The notes: generated by a model not told the origin, from the sequence alone. A DNA stretch of 64,000 nt from Streptomyces sp. CB02414 (GCF_001905385.1 NZ_LIPF01000008.1:62001-126000), one strand, 5' to 3'; shown: positions 6,802-15,747, numbered from the stretch's first letter. Translations and numbers: made by a program.

Positions 6802-8142
6802 GTGTCCGGAGCTGAACTGGTGCTGCGCTCGACGCGCGTCATCACCCCCGAGGGGACACGCGCCGCGTCGATCGCGGTGTCCGGGGAGAAGATCACGGCG
6901 GTCCTGCCGTACGACGCCCCCGTACCGGACGGCGCCCGGCTGGAGGACGTGGGCGACCACGTCGTGCTGCCCGGCCTGGTCGACACCCACGTGCACGTGA
7001 ACGACCCCGGCCGCACCGAGTGGGAGGGCTTCTGGACCGCCACCCGCGCCGCGGCGGCCGGCGGCATCACCACCCTCGTCGACATGCCGCTGAACTCCAT
7101 TCCGCCGACCACCACGGTCGACAACCTGCGCACCAAGCGCGAGGTCGCCGCCGACAAGGCACACATCGACGTCGGCTTCTGGGGCGGCGCGCTGCCCGAC
7201 AACGTCAAGGACCTGCGTCCGCTGCACGAGGCCGGGGTCTTCGGCTTCAAGGCGTTCCTGTCTCCGTCGGGCGTGGACGAGTTCCCGCACCTCGACCAGG
7301 AGCAGCTCGCCCGGTCGCTGGCGGAGATCGCCGCCTTCGACGGCCTGCTGATCGTCCACGCCGAGGACCCGCACCACCTGGCCGCGGCGCCGCAGCAGGG
7401 CGGTCCCAAGTACTCGCACTTCCTCGCCAGCCGCCCGCGCGACGCCGAGGACACCGCGATCGCGACCCTGCTCGCGCAGGCCAAGCGGTTCAACGCCCGC
7501 GTGCACGTCCTGCACCTCTCCTCCAGCGACGCCCTGCCGCTGATAGCCGAGGCCCGCGCCGACGGCGTACAGGTGACGGTCGAGACCTGCCCGCACTACC
7601 TCACCCTCACCGCGGAGGAAGTGCCGGACGGTGCCAGCGAGTTCAAGTGCTGCCCGCCCATCCGCGAGGCCGCCAACCAGGACCTGCTGTGGCAGGCGCT
7701 CACCGACGGCACCATCGACTGCGTGGTCACCGACCACTCGCCGTCCACCGCCGACCTGAAGACCGACGACTTCGCCACCGCCTGGGGCGGCATCGCCGGC
7801 CTCCAGCTCAGCCTGCCGGCGATGTGGACCAAGGCCCGCGAGCGTGGCCTCGGCCTGGAGGACGTCGTGCGCTGGATGTCCGTGAACACGGCCCGCCAGG
7901 TCGGCCTCGACGGGCGCAAGGGCGCCATCGCCGCCGGCCACGACGCCGACTTCGCCGTCCTCGCCCCCGACGAGACCTTCACCGTCGACCCGGCCGCCCT
8001 CCAGCACCGCAACCGCGTCACCGCGTACGCGGGCAAGACCTTGTACGGCGTCGTGAAGTCCACCTGGCTGCGCGGAGCGCGCATCGTGGCGGACGGCGCG
8101 TTCACCGATCCGAAGGGACAGCTCCTCACCCGGACCCAGTGA
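6802..8142 (+). CDS. allB: Allantoinase
   Basis: Zinc amidohydrolase of 446 residues that opens the allantoin ring to allantoate. The metal ligands are visible: HVHV within VDTHVHVNDPGRTEWEGF (about 57-74), the carboxylated lysine in GVFGFKAFLSPSG (near 150), IVHAED (near 190), HVLHLSS (near 236) and the catalytic aspartate in VVTDHSPS (near 313). Length is normal for AllB. The start is GTG 6802 behind AAAGAGGG. Allantoicase follows after 62 bases on the same strand, giving an operon for two successive steps. A TTCAAC/GTTGAA repeat just upstream probably mediates control by the divergent IclR regulator. Confidence 0.96.
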   Translation: MSGAELVLRSTRVITPEGTRAASIAVSGEKITAVLPYDAPVPDGARLEDVGDHVVLPGLVDTHVHVNDPGRTEWEGFWTATRAAAAGGITTLVDMPLNSIPPTTTVDNLRTKREVAADKAHIDVGFWGGALPDNVKDLRPLHEAGVFGFKAFLSPSGVDEFPHLDQEQLARSLAEIAAFDGLLIVHAEDPHHLAAAPQQGGPKYSHFLASRPRDAEDTAIATLLAQAKRFNARVHVLHLSSSDALPLIAEARADGVQVTVETCPHYLTLTAEEVPDGASEFKCCPPIREAANQDLLWQALTDGTIDCVVTDHSPSTADLKTDDFATAWGGIAGLQLSLPAMWTKARERGLGLEDVVRWMSVNTARQVGLDGRKGAIAAGHDADFAVLAPDETFTVDPAALQHRNRVTAYAGKTLYGVVKSTWLRGARIVADGAFTDPKGQLLTRTQ

Positions 8143-8204
8143 CGTATGTCCGGACCTGCCCCAACTCACACATCGAACGACCCCGAAAGGAACACCTGAT
8201 CACC

Positions 8205-9335
8205 GTGACGGCCCAGCAGAACACGTCGTTGGCCAGCTTCACCGGAGACGCGAACCCCTACGGAGGCGGCGACCCGTACGCGGACTACCGCACCGCCGAC
8301 CTCCCCTTCACCCAGTACGCCAACCTTGCCGACCGGCAGCTCGGCGCGGGTGTCGTCGCCGCCAACGACGAGTTCTTCGCCCAGCGCGAGAACCTGCTGG
8401 TGCCCGAGCGCGCCGAGTTCGACCCCGAGCACTTCGGGCACAAGGGCAAGGTCATGGACGGCTGGGAGACCCGCCGTCGGCGCGGTGTCTCGGCCGAGCA
8501 CCCCTGGCCCACCGAGGACGACCACGACTGGGCGCTCATCCGCCTCGGCGCCCCCGGCGTGATCCGCGGCATCGTCGTCGACACCGCCCACTTCCGCGGC
8601 AACTACCCGCAGGCCGTCTCCGTCGAGGGCACCTCGGTCGCCGGCTCCCCGTCGCCCGAGGAGCTGCTCGCGGACGACGTGAAGTGGACGACCCTCGTCC
8701 CGCGCACCGCGGTCGGCGGCCACGCGGCCAACGGCTTCGCCGTCTCGGCCGAGCAGCGCTTCACCCACCTGCGGCTCAAGCAGCACCCCGACGGCGGCAT
8801 CGCCCGCCTGCGCGTCCACGGCGAGGTCGTGCCCGACCCGGCGTGGCTCGCCGCCCTCGGCACCTTCGACGTCGTCGCCCTGGAGAACGGCGGCCAGGTC
8901 GAGGACGCCTCCAACCTCTTCTACTCGCCGGCCACCAACACCATCCAGCCGGGCCGCTCCCGCAAGATGGACGACGGCTGGGAGACCCGCCGCCGCCGCG
9001 ACCAGGGCAACGACTGGATCAGCTACCGGCTGGTGGACCGCGTCCAGATCCGCGCGATCGAGATCGACACGGCGTACCTGAAGGGCAACTCGGCCGGCTG
9101 GGCCTCGGTGTCCGTGAAGGACGGCGAGTCCGGCGAGTGGCGCGAGGCGCTGCCGCGCACCCGCATGCAGCCCGACACCAACCACCGCTTCGTCCTGCCC
9201 GAGGCGGCCGTCGGCACCCACGCGCGCGTGGACATCTACCCCGACGGTGGCATCTCCCGCCTGCGCCTGTTCGGCTCCCTGACGGAGGACGGCGCGGCCC
9301 ACCTCGCCGCCCGTCACCAGGAGCTGGGCGGCTGA
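8205..9335 (+). CDS. alc: Allantoicase
   Basis: Hydrolase of 376 residues that converts allantoate to ureidoglycolate and urea. Two homologous beta-sandwich repeats are visible, each with a DGWETRRRR stretch: VMDGWETRRRRG near residue 85 and DDGWETRRRRDQGNDW near 257. Each also has a DTA(H/Y)(F/L)(R/K)GN segment, as in the tandem-repeat allantoicase family. GTG 8205 is chosen; the ribosome binding site GAAAGGA lies 13 bases away, so an earlier non-ATG start (CTG 8196 or ATC 8199) cannot be excluded. It forms an operon with allB. Downstream ureidoglycolate and glyoxylate steps are not in the window apart from malate synthase. Confidence 0.95.
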   Translation: MTAQQNTSLASFTGDANPYGGGDPYADYRTADLPFTQYANLADRQLGAGVVAANDEFFAQRENLLVPERAEFDPEHFGHKGKVMDGWETRRRRGVSAEHPWPTEDDHDWALIRLGAPGVIRGIVVDTAHFRGNYPQAVSVEGTSVAGSPSPEELLADDVKWTTLVPRTAVGGHAANGFAVSAEQRFTHLRLKQHPDGGIARLRVHGEVVPDPAWLAALGTFDVVALENGGQVEDASNLFYSPATNTIQPGRSRKMDDGWETRRRRDQGNDWISYRLVDRVQIRAIEIDTAYLKGNSAGWASVSVKDGESGEWREALPRTRMQPDTNHRFVLPEAAVGTHARVDIYPDGGISRLRLFGSLTEDGAAHLAARHQELGG

Positions 9336-9351
9336 CCCACCCCTTGAACCC

Positions 9352-9391
9352 GTGGGGCGCGCCCGGCCTGGACAGCACCGGCGCGCCCCAC
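9352..9391 (+). terminator. Terminator hairpin after the allB-alc operon
   Basis: GTGGGGCGCGCC (9352-9363) is perfectly complementary to GGCGCGCCCCAC (9380-9391) with a 16-base loop, starting 17 bases after the allantoicase stop. Confidence 0.85.
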
Positions 9392-9910
9392 GCGCATGCC
9401 CGCACAACGAACGCCGCCGGCCCGGCGGGGCCTGGGGATGACTGACCGCGCTGTCCGCTCGCGCGGCCGGCCTGGGACCGGGTGACTGTCGCGAGTTTCT
9501 CCGGGTCGGCCGCTGGCTGCCGTGCGTGCGGTCGGTGTCGTGCCGGGGCGGCTGCCGTGCGTGGCGCCGGTGCCGCCGGTGCCGGGCCGGGCGGCCGGCC
9601 AACTCCGGAGGATCACCCACCGGACGAGCGGCCGCAGAGTCGGCGCGGGGCCGGGCGGCGGCCGGGCCGTCGTCGCCGCGCACGGTCGGCGTCAGGGCCT
9701 TGTCCGGCGGATCATGCCGCGGACGCGGGGCCTGGCACGCCCTCTGCGGCGTTGTCGTCGGTTGCCGACTTCCTCACCGCTCGACTGCTCCCCACTCTCG
9801 GCTCCGCTCGAGCGGGGGACCCCATGCGCGGGAGGAGCCCTCGGTCGCCTCCGCTCACCCGCACTGATCAGGCACCGTCAGCTCCCTGCGACCTGATCCG
9901 CCGGACAGGC
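9392..9910. other. Long intergenic region without a recognisable gene
   Basis: No frame here has a convincing start or family resemblance. The only structure I see is the imperfect palindrome at 9788-9823, described separately. The stretch lies between the end of the allantoin operon and the end of a convergent SDR gene. Confidence 0.6.
9788..9823. repeat. REP-like intergenic palindromic unit
   Basis: A GC-rich imperfect hairpin runs CTCCCCACTCTCGG ... GCTCGAGCGGGGGACCCC. I recall very similar units (CACTCTCGGCTTCGCTCGAGCGGGGG type) in many Streptomyces intergenic regions. Only one copy is in this window, so repetition is from memory, not seen here. Confidence 0.45.
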
Positions 9911-10696
9911 CTAAGCGGCGTGGCCGCCGTCCACCGCGAACTCCGCACCGGTGACGTACCCGGCCGACGCCAGGTGGGCGACGGTCGCCGCCACCTCCTC
10001 GGCCCTGCCGAAGCGGCCGAGCGCGGTCAGCGCCGCCTGCCCGTCGGCGTAGGGGCCGTCGGCCGGGTTCATGTCGGTGTCGATCGGCCCGGGGTGGACG
10101 ATGTTCGCGGTGATGCCACGCCCGCCCAGTTCCCGGGCCAGCGCCTTGGTCAGCCCGATCAGTGCCGCCTTGCTCATCGCGTACAGCGTCCCGCCGGGAC
10201 CCGGCACCCGCAGGGCCATGCAGCTGCCGACGGTGATGATCCGCCCGCCCTCCGTCATGCGGGCGGCCGCCGCCCGCGCGGTGAGGAAGACGCCCCGTAC
10301 GTTGACCGCCAGCACCCGGTCCACATCGGCGACCGTGAAGCCCTCGACGGGACCGAGCAGCCCGACGCCCGCGTTGTTGACCAGCACGTCGAGCCGGCCC
10401 AGCGCGTCGGCGGCTCGCTCCACCGCCTCCGCCGACTCGTCCGCGTCGGCGCTGTCCGCGCGCAGTGCCACCGCCCGGCGGCCCAGCGCCTCGACGGCCC
10501 GGACGACGTCGTCGGCCGCGTCCTTGCGGTTCACATAGGTCAGGGCCACGTCGGCGCCCTCCCGCGCCAGCCGCAACGCGGTCGCCGCGCCGATACCGCG
10601 GCTGCCGCCGGTCACCAGGGCGGTGCGGCCGGCCAGGGGGGCCGGCACGTGGGTGGAAGGGTTCGTGTTCGTGTTCATGCTCGCGCTCGTGTTCAT
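9911..10696 (-). CDS. SDR-family oxidoreductase
   Basis: Classical short-chain dehydrogenase of 261 residues. The cofactor motif is TGGSRGIG (about residues 25-32), followed by NNAG (near 105), a catalytic Ser in VGSCMAL (near 158) and YAMSK (near 171). The typical C-terminal GAEFAVDGG is present. The TGGSRGIG loop with basic residues suggests NADP(H). The substrate is not predictable. The N-terminus is a direct repeat (MNTSASMNTNTN), so the start may be ATG 10696 or ATG 10678. The first has GGGATGGAG upstream and is preferred. The gene is divergent from the secreted RNase gene. Confidence 0.88.
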   Translation of the reverse strand: MNTSASMNTNTNPSTHVPAPLAGRTALVTGGSRGIGAATALRLAREGADVALTYVNRKDAADDVVRAVEALGRRAVALRADSADADESAEAVERAADALGRLDVLVNNAGVGLLGPVEGFTVADVDRVLAVNVRGVFLTARAAAARMTEGGRIITVGSCMALRVPGPGGTLYAMSKAALIGLTKALARELGGRGITANIVHPGPIDTDMNPADGPYADGQAALTALGRFGRAEEVAATVAHLASAGYVTGAEFAVDGGHAA

Positions 10697-10864
10697 GGCT
10701 CCATCCCACCGGCCCGCCCCGCCTGACGCTGGCGGCGAACGGACACCGACCTGGTGGGCGGGCGCCACTCCTGTGTGAACACCCCGAAAACACATATGAC
10801 TTCCCGGAAAACTCCACCGTCTTGTCATTGACATGCCACTGTCTACGCGCGTCATCATGAGGTC

Positions 10865-11260
10865 ATGCGATTCCCCCCACGCGTCGCTCGGTCCGGCGCA
10901 GCAGCCGCAGTCCTGTCCGCCCTCCTCGTGGGCGGCACCGTCTCCGCGACCACGGCCGGTGCCGCCCCCGCCGCGGTCGGCGACATCTGCTACAGCGACC
11001 TGCCCTCCCAGGCCCACGACACGCTCGACCTGATCGAGCAGGGCGGCCCCTATCCGTTCGAGCAGGACGGCACCGTCTTCCAGAACCGGGAGGGCATCCT
11101 GCCCAGCCAGTCCACTGGCTACTACCACGAGTACACGGTGATCACGCCGGGCTCGGACACGCGGGGCGCCCGCCGCATCGTCACCGGTGAGGACTACCAG
11201 GAGGACTACTACACGGCCGATCACTACGCCTCGTTCGACCTCGTCGACCACGGCTGCTGA
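10865..11260 (+). CDS. Secreted guanyl-specific ribonuclease (RNase Sa type)
   Basis: Extracellular RNase of 131 residues in the T1/Sa (microbial N1) family, which cleaves single-stranded RNA after guanosine. A signal peptide covers about residues 1-36. The mature part follows RNase Sa closely: ICYSDLPSQAHDTLDLI, FQNREGILP, YYHEYTVITPG (catalytic Glu), TRGARRIVTG (arginines) and DHYASF (catalytic His). Two cysteines remain in the mature part (near residues 42 and 131), consistent with the single disulfide of this family. An AGG-containing site lies directly before the ATG. No barstar-type inhibitor gene is recognisable next to it. Confidence 0.94.
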   Translation: MRFPPRVARSGAAAAVLSALLVGGTVSATTAGAAPAAVGDICYSDLPSQAHDTLDLIEQGGPYPFEQDGTVFQNREGILPSQSTGYYHEYTVITPGSDTRGARRIVTGEDYQEDYYTADHYASFDLVDHGC

Positions 11261-11290
11261 GGGCGGCGGCCACCGCCGCTCCGGGGCGGC

Positions 11291-11491
11291 TCACCCGGAT
11301 CTCTGGCGCTCGGCGGCGGCGAACAGCGCGCCGCCGAGCGCGAGCAGCACGATGCTCGCGTACACCTCGTAGCCGTCGAGGAAACCGATCCGCTGCACCA
11401 GGCCCCAGTTCCAGTCGGTGAACTCGTGCACCAGGCCCGCCACACCCTGGATCACGGCCATCAGGCCCAGAAACTCCAGCAATTCCTTCAT
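11291..11491 (-). CDS. Small hydrophobic membrane protein
   Basis: Protein of 66 residues starting MKELLEFLGLMAVIQGVAGLVHEF and containing a second hydrophobic stretch, VYASIVLLALGGALFAAAE, so two membrane helices are likely. The upstream GGCGAGGG can serve as a ribosome binding site. I do not recognise the family. It converges on the RNase gene and is divergent from the histidine kinase. A short hairpin (GGCGG-N3-CCGCC, from about 11264) lies between it and the RNase gene. Confidence 0.65.
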   Translation of the reverse strand: MKELLEFLGLMAVIQGVAGLVHEFTDWNWGLVQRIGFLDGYEVYASIVLLALGGALFAAAERQRSG

Positions 11492-11655
11492 GCCCCGACC
11501 CTCGCCCCGCGGTCCCCCCACACGCATCGGCCGCGGGGCGAGTCCTGCCCGCCGGAAGGTGGCGTCGTGCCTGCCGCGGCGCGTCGAAAGTCGCCGGTTC
11601 CGCGACTTTGGTCGGCGATCCCCTCCGCCCGGCCGTCCAGGCCTCGGCCTCTGCG

Positions 11656-11661
11656 TAGATT
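11656..11661 (+). promoter_or_regulatory. -10 box of a probable leaderless promoter for the histidine kinase gene
   Basis: TAGATT ends eight bases before GTG 11670 and no ribosome binding site is present, which suggests that transcription begins at or near the start codon. Confidence 0.5.
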
Positions 11662-11669
11662 TGTCGACT

Positions 11670-12920
11670 GTGAACAGTGACAAGCAGGCCACGGTACCCC
11701 CGGCGTTCGCCAAGCGGCGCTGGGTGCTGCCGGCGGCGCTGGTCGAGGACCTGTACCCGGAACCGCGGCGCCCCGGCGGCAGACCCCGGCGCACCGCGCG
11801 CGACTGGTTCGTCGACTTCGCCTGCTTCCTGCTGGCGGTCACCATCGGTCTGCTCGCCGCCGACGTGCTGGACGAGGAACCCGACCTGTCGGCCGCCATG
11901 GCCGTCGCCGACCAGGTGATCGGTGCCCTGGCCTGCGCCGCCGTCTGGCTCCGGCGCAGGTGGCCGGTGGGGCTGGCGGTGGCGATGGTGCCCGTCTCGC
12001 TGGTCTCGGCCACCGCGGGCGGCGCCGTCCTCGCCTCCCTGTTCACGCTCGCCGTCCACCGTCCCTTCCGGTACGTGGCCTGGATCGGCGGCGCGAGCCT
12101 CGCCCTGACGCCCTTGTACTACTGGATGCGCCCGGAACCGGGCCTGCCCTACCTGGCGTCACTCGTCATCGCGATGCTGCTCGGGGTGACGGTCATCGGC
12201 TGGGGCCTGCTCGTCCGCTCCAAGCGCCGGCTCCTACTCAGTCTGCGCGACCGTGCCCGGCATGCCGAGGCGGAGGCCGGGTTGCGGGCCGAACAGGCGC
12301 AGCGGCTCGCCCGGGAGGCCATCGCGCGGGAGATGCACGACGTACTGGCGCACCGGCTGACCCTGCTCAGCGTGCACGCGGGCGCCCTGGAGTTCCGGCC
12401 CGACGCGTCCCGCGAGGAGGTGGCGCGGGCGGCCGGCGTCATCCGGGAGAGCGCGCACGAGGCCCTCCAGGACCTGCGGGAGATCATCGGCGTGCTGCGC
12501 GCGGGGGAGTCCGACGACGCGGGCCGCCCCCAGCCGACGCTCGGCGCACTCGACGCGCTGGTCGCCGAGTGCCGCCAGGCCGGCATGAAGGTCACCCTCG
12601 CGAGCGGCGTCCCCGACCCCGCCGCCGTCCCGGCCTCCGTCGGCCGCACCGCCTACCGCATCGCCCAGGAGGCCCTGACCAACGCGCGCAAGCACGCGCC
12701 CGGCACCGAGGTCACCGTCTCGGTCGCCGGAGCACCGGGGGACGGCCTCGCGCTCACCGTGCGCAACACCCCGCCCGAGGGGGACATCCCCCACGTACCC
12801 GGCTCCGGGCAAGGACTGATCGGGCTCACCGAGCGTGCCACGCTCGCGGGCGGCGCCCTGGAGCACGGCCCGACTCCCGAGGGCGGCTTCGCGGTGCGGG
12901 CGCGGCTGCCGTGGGGATGA
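11670..12920 (+). CDS. Two-component sensor histidine kinase (NarL/DesK type)
   Basis: Membrane sensor of 416 residues. Four to five hydrophobic segments lie between about residues 45 and 190 (FVDFACFLLAVTIGLLAAD, YLASLVIAMLLGVTVIGWGLL). A HisKA_3 box follows, with the phosphorylated His in AREMHDVLAHRLTLL (near 227). The HATPase domain carries EALTNARKHAPGTEV (near 336) and GSGQGLIGLTERATLAGG (near 380). No large extracellular sensing domain is visible, so the signal may be sensed in the membrane. The response regulator follows after 94 bases on the same strand. The GTG start fits leaderless transcription. Confidence 0.92.
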   Translation: MNSDKQATVPPAFAKRRWVLPAALVEDLYPEPRRPGGRPRRTARDWFVDFACFLLAVTIGLLAADVLDEEPDLSAAMAVADQVIGALACAAVWLRRRWPVGLAVAMVPVSLVSATAGGAVLASLFTLAVHRPFRYVAWIGGASLALTPLYYWMRPEPGLPYLASLVIAMLLGVTVIGWGLLVRSKRRLLLSLRDRARHAEAEAGLRAEQAQRLAREAIAREMHDVLAHRLTLLSVHAGALEFRPDASREEVARAAGVIRESAHEALQDLREIIGVLRAGESDDAGRPQPTLGALDALVAECRQAGMKVTLASGVPDPAAVPASVGRTAYRIAQEALTNARKHAPGTEVTVSVAGAPGDGLALTVRNTPPEGDIPHVPGSGQGLIGLTERATLAGGALEHGPTPEGGFAVRARLPWG

Positions 12921-13014
12921 GCCGGGGCGACCCAGGGCGGAGGGCGTTGTCCACAGGAGCCGAGTCGTCCACAGGACCAAGTCGGCCACCGGCAACCATG
13001 ATTACGTAGGCGCC

Positions 13015-13704
13015 ATGACTGCGATCAGACTGCTCCTCGTCGACGACGACCCGCTGGTGCGGGCCGGACTCTCCTTCATGCTGGGCGGCGCCGAGGACGT
13101 GGAGATCGTCGGCGAGGCCGCCGACGGCGGCCAGGTCGCGGAGCTGGTCGACCGCACCCGCCCCGACGTCGTCCTCATGGACATCCGCATGCCGGGAGTG
13201 GACGGCCTCACGGCCACCGAGCGGCTGCGGGGCCGCCCGGACGCCCCGCAGGTCGTCGTCCTCACCACCTTCCACGCGGACGAGCAGGTGCTGCGGGCCC
13301 TGCGCGCCGGCGCCGCCGGCTTCGTGCTGAAGGACACCCCGCCCGCGGAGATCCTCGACGCGGTGCGCAGGGTCGCGGCCGGCGACCCGGTCCTCTCGCC
13401 CGCGGTGACCCGGCGGCTGATGGAGCACGCCGCGGGCGGCTCCGCCGACACCCGACGCACCCGCGCGCGTCAGCGCCTCGACGCCCTCAACGACCGCGAA
13501 CGCGAGGTCGCCGTCGCGGTCGGCAGGGGCCTGGCCAACGCCGCCATCGCGGCGGAGCTCTTCATGAGCGTGGCCACCGTCAAGACCCACGTCTCCCGCA
13601 TCCTCGCCAGACTCGACCTCGGCAACCGGGTGCAGATCGCGCTCCTGACGTACGACGCGGGCCTCCTGGACGAATACGACGCGCACGAGGAGGACGAGCA
13701 CTGA
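13015..13704 (+). CDS. Response regulator, NarL/LuxR family
   Basis: Protein of 229 residues: an N-terminal receiver with acidic DDD near residue 10, the phosphoacceptor Asp in VVLMDIRMPG (about residue 55), Thr in VLTTFHA and Lys in FVLKDTPP. A C-terminal LuxR-type helix-turn-helix follows (about 160-220, LNDREREVAVAVGRGLANAAIAAEL ... SVATVKTHVSRILARL). It pairs with the upstream kinase. Targets are unknown; adjacent genes encode a membrane protein and a secreted RNase, which could be regulated but this is only a guess. Confidence 0.93.
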   Translation: MTAIRLLLVDDDPLVRAGLSFMLGGAEDVEIVGEAADGGQVAELVDRTRPDVVLMDIRMPGVDGLTATERLRGRPDAPQVVVLTTFHADEQVLRALRAGAAGFVLKDTPPAEILDAVRRVAAGDPVLSPAVTRRLMEHAAGGSADTRRTRARQRLDALNDREREVAVAVGRGLANAAIAAELFMSVATVKTHVSRILARLDLGNRVQIALLTYDAGLLDEYDAHEEDEH

Positions 13705-13734
13705 GAACCGGGCACCGGAGGGCGTACGGGCCGC

Positions 13735-14757
13735 TCACCCCGACTCGGAGGACGCGGCCGCCTCGACCTCCGCAGGCCGCACCGGCCGGCGCTCGCGCCG
13801 GGAGACGTCGCAGGCCTCGGCGATGAGCAGCGCCCGCAGCGCCTCGCGCCCGTCGCACGGGTTGGCCCGCTCCCCGCGCACCACCTCCACGAACGCGGCC
13901 AGCTCCGCCTCGTAGGCGGGTCCGAACCGCTCCACGAAACCGGTCCACGGCTTGTCCGCGGCCGGCGGCCCGGTCGGCTCCGTCGAAGCGATCGGCGTAC
14001 GGTCGTCCAGCCCGACGACGATCTGGTCCAGCTCGCCGGCCAGCTCCATGCGCACGTCGTACCCCGCGCCGTTCAGCCGCGTCGCGGTCACCGTGGCGAG
14101 CGTGCCGTCGTCCAGCGTCAGCAGCGCCGCACCGGTGTCCACGTCGTCGGCCGCCCGGAACATCGGCGGCCCGGCGTCGGACCCGCCGGCGTACACGTCG
14201 ACGACCTCGCGGCCGGTCACCCAGCGCAGCACGTCGAAGTCGTGGATGAGCGTGTCCCGGTAGAGCCCGCCCGACTGCGGCAGGTACGCGGCCGGCGGCG
14301 GCGCCTGGTCGCTGGTCACCGCCCGGACGGTGTGCAGCCGGCCGAGCCGCCCGGACCGCACGGCCTCCCGCGCCCCCGTGTAGCCGGCGTCGAAGCGGCG
14401 CTGGAAGCCCATCTGCAGGATCGTCCCGGCGGCCTCCACCTCCGCGATCGCCTGGAGCGTGCCCGGCACGTCGAGCGCGATGGGCTTCTCGCAGAACACG
14501 GGCAGCCCCGAGCGCGCCGCCCGGCCGATCAACTCCGCGTGGGCCGGCGTCGCCGTCGTGATCACCACGGCGTCCACGCCCCACCGGAAGATCTCGTCCA
14601 CTCCGGGCGCCGCCGTCTCGCCGAGCCGGTGGGCCAGATCCTGGGCCCGCGCCAGGTCGGCGTCGGTGAGGATCAGGGACCCGACGTCCCGGTGGCGGCT
14701 GAGCGTGTTGGCGTGAACGGTGCCGATGCGGCCCGTACCGATGACCCCGATGCGCAT
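13735..14757 (-). CDS. Gfo/Idh/MocA-family dehydrogenase (inositol dehydrogenase-like)
   Basis: NAD(P)-dependent sugar or polyol dehydrogenase of 340 residues. The N-terminal Rossmann domain carries GVIGTGRIGTVHANTL (residues 4-19) and the family hallmark CEKPIALD (about 92-99). The C-terminal domain has DTLIHDFDVLRWVTG (near 173-187), the usual catalytic His region. It resembles inositol 2-dehydrogenases, but related enzymes act on many sugars. It is divergent from the GntR regulator; a TGTCCGGACA palindrome lies in the shared promoter region and recurs before the downstream ABC operon. The sugar importer and this enzyme therefore probably serve one substrate, perhaps a cyclitol or ribose-like sugar. 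Confidence 0.9.
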   Translation of the reverse strand: MRIGVIGTGRIGTVHANTLSRHRDVGSLILTDADLARAQDLAHRLGETAAPGVDEIFRWGVDAVVITTATPAHAELIGRAARSGLPVFCEKPIALDVPGTLQAIAEVEAAGTILQMGFQRRFDAGYTGAREAVRSGRLGRLHTVRAVTSDQAPPPAAYLPQSGGLYRDTLIHDFDVLRWVTGREVVDVYAGGSDAGPPMFRAADDVDTGAALLTLDDGTLATVTATRLNGAGYDVRMELAGELDQIVVGLDDRTPIASTEPTGPPAADKPWTGFVERFGPAYEAELAAFVEVVRGERANPCDGREALRALLIAEACDVSRRERRPVRPAEVEAAASSESG

Positions 14758-14799
14758 GGAATCAAAGTGGGCTCACAGCCCGCACCCTGTCAATGCGTA

Positions 14800-14809
14800 T
14801 GTCCGGACA
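14800..14809. promoter_or_regulatory. Putative GntR operator, copy 1
   Basis: TGTCCGGACA, a perfect palindrome in the context ATGTCCGGACAAT, lies 43 bases before the dehydrogenase start and 52 bases before the GntR start. The same sequence recurs at 15694-15703. Confidence 0.65.
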
Positions 14810-14860
14810 ATCGAACTACGCAACTTCCCGTCATCAGCGCACGGAGCTACGCTCGGGCCC

Positions 14861-15625
14861 GTGCCGAAACCAGAAGTGGACCCGACCGTGTCGCTGGACC
14901 TCAGCGTGGACCGCAGCAGCCCCGTGCCGCTGTACTTCCAGCTGGCGCAGCAGCTCGAGGCGGCGATCGAGCACGGCGAGCTGACCCCCGGCAGCCTGCT
15001 GGGCAACGAGATCGAGCTCGCCGCGCGGCTCGGCCTGTCCCGGCCGACGGTCCGCCAGGCCATCCAGTCGCTGGTCGACAAGGGCCTGCTGGTGCGCCGC
15101 CGCGGCGTCGGCACCCAGGTGGTGCACAGCAAGGTCAAGCGTCCGCTGGAACTGAGCAGCCTCTACGACGACCTGGAGGCGGCGGGACAGCGCCCGGCCA
15201 CGAAAGTCCTGGTCAACACGGTCGTCCCCGCGACCGCCGAGGTCGCCGCCGCGCTCGGCGTCGCCGAGGAGAGTGACGTGCACCGCGTCGAGCGGCTGCG
15301 GCTGGCGCACGGGGAGCCGATGGCGTACCTGTGCAACCACCTGCCGCCCGGCCTCGTCGACCTGGACACCGGGCAGCTGGAGGCCACCGGCCTGTACCGG
15401 CTGATGCGGGCCGCCGGCATCACCCTGCACAGCGCCCGTCAGTCCATCGGCGCCCGCGCCGCGAGCGCGGACGAGGCCGAACGTCTCGGTGAGCACGAGG
15501 GCGCGCCGCTGCTCACCATGGAGCGCACCACGTTCGACGACACGGGGCGCGCGGTCGAGTTCGGCACCCACACCTACCGGCCGTCCCGCTACTCCTTCGA
15601 GTTCCAGCTGCTCGTACGCTCCTGA
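14861..15625 (+). CDS. GntR-family regulator, HutC/UTRA type
   Basis: Protein of 254 residues. The N-terminal winged helix (about 22-90) includes PLYFQLAQQLEAAIEHGELTPG and LGLSRPTVRQAIQSLVDKGLLVRRRGVGTQV. A UTRA ligand domain (about 105-250) has HRVERLRLAHGEPMAYL and TMERTTFDDTGRAVEFGTHTYR. UTRA regulators usually bind a sugar or its phosphate. It lies between a divergent dehydrogenase and a downstream ABC importer, and TGTCCGGACA palindromes flank it on both sides, so it probably represses both units and itself. GTG 14861 is chosen; GTG 14888 is a possible later start. Confidence 0.92.
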   Translation: MPKPEVDPTVSLDLSVDRSSPVPLYFQLAQQLEAAIEHGELTPGSLLGNEIELAARLGLSRPTVRQAIQSLVDKGLLVRRRGVGTQVVHSKVKRPLELSSLYDDLEAAGQRPATKVLVNTVVPATAEVAAALGVAEESDVHRVERLRLAHGEPMAYLCNHLPPGLVDLDTGQLEATGLYRLMRAAGITLHSARQSIGARAASADEAERLGEHEGAPLLTMERTTFDDTGRAVEFGTHTYRPSRYSFEFQLLVRS

Positions 15626-15693
15626 CCTGCGCCGCCCGGGTGCCCGGCGGTGCCCGCCGATGCCCTGCGGCTCGCCGTGCGAGTTCGTCGCAA

Positions 15694-15703
15694 TGTCCGG
15701 ACA
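15694..15703. promoter_or_regulatory. Putative GntR operator, copy 2
   Basis: TGTCCGGACA in the context CAATGTCCGGACAATG lies about 140 bases before the ABC operon, in the gap after the GntR gene. It is identical to copy 1. Confidence 0.65.
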
Positions 15704-15747
15704 ATGTGACCGACGTCTGCTCCCCGGCGCCGGGCGCTCGTTCGCCA

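Noticed and set aside
8145..8155. TATGTCCGGAC between allB and alc as a GntR site
   Set aside because: The second half-site is incomplete (GGACC in place of GGACA) and the genes belong to a different pathway.
7020..8200. Plus-strand frame upstream of allantoicase that would extend it to 771 residues
   Set aside because: The extra residues overlap allantoinase out of frame and have no family resemblance; the real allantoicase starts near 8205.
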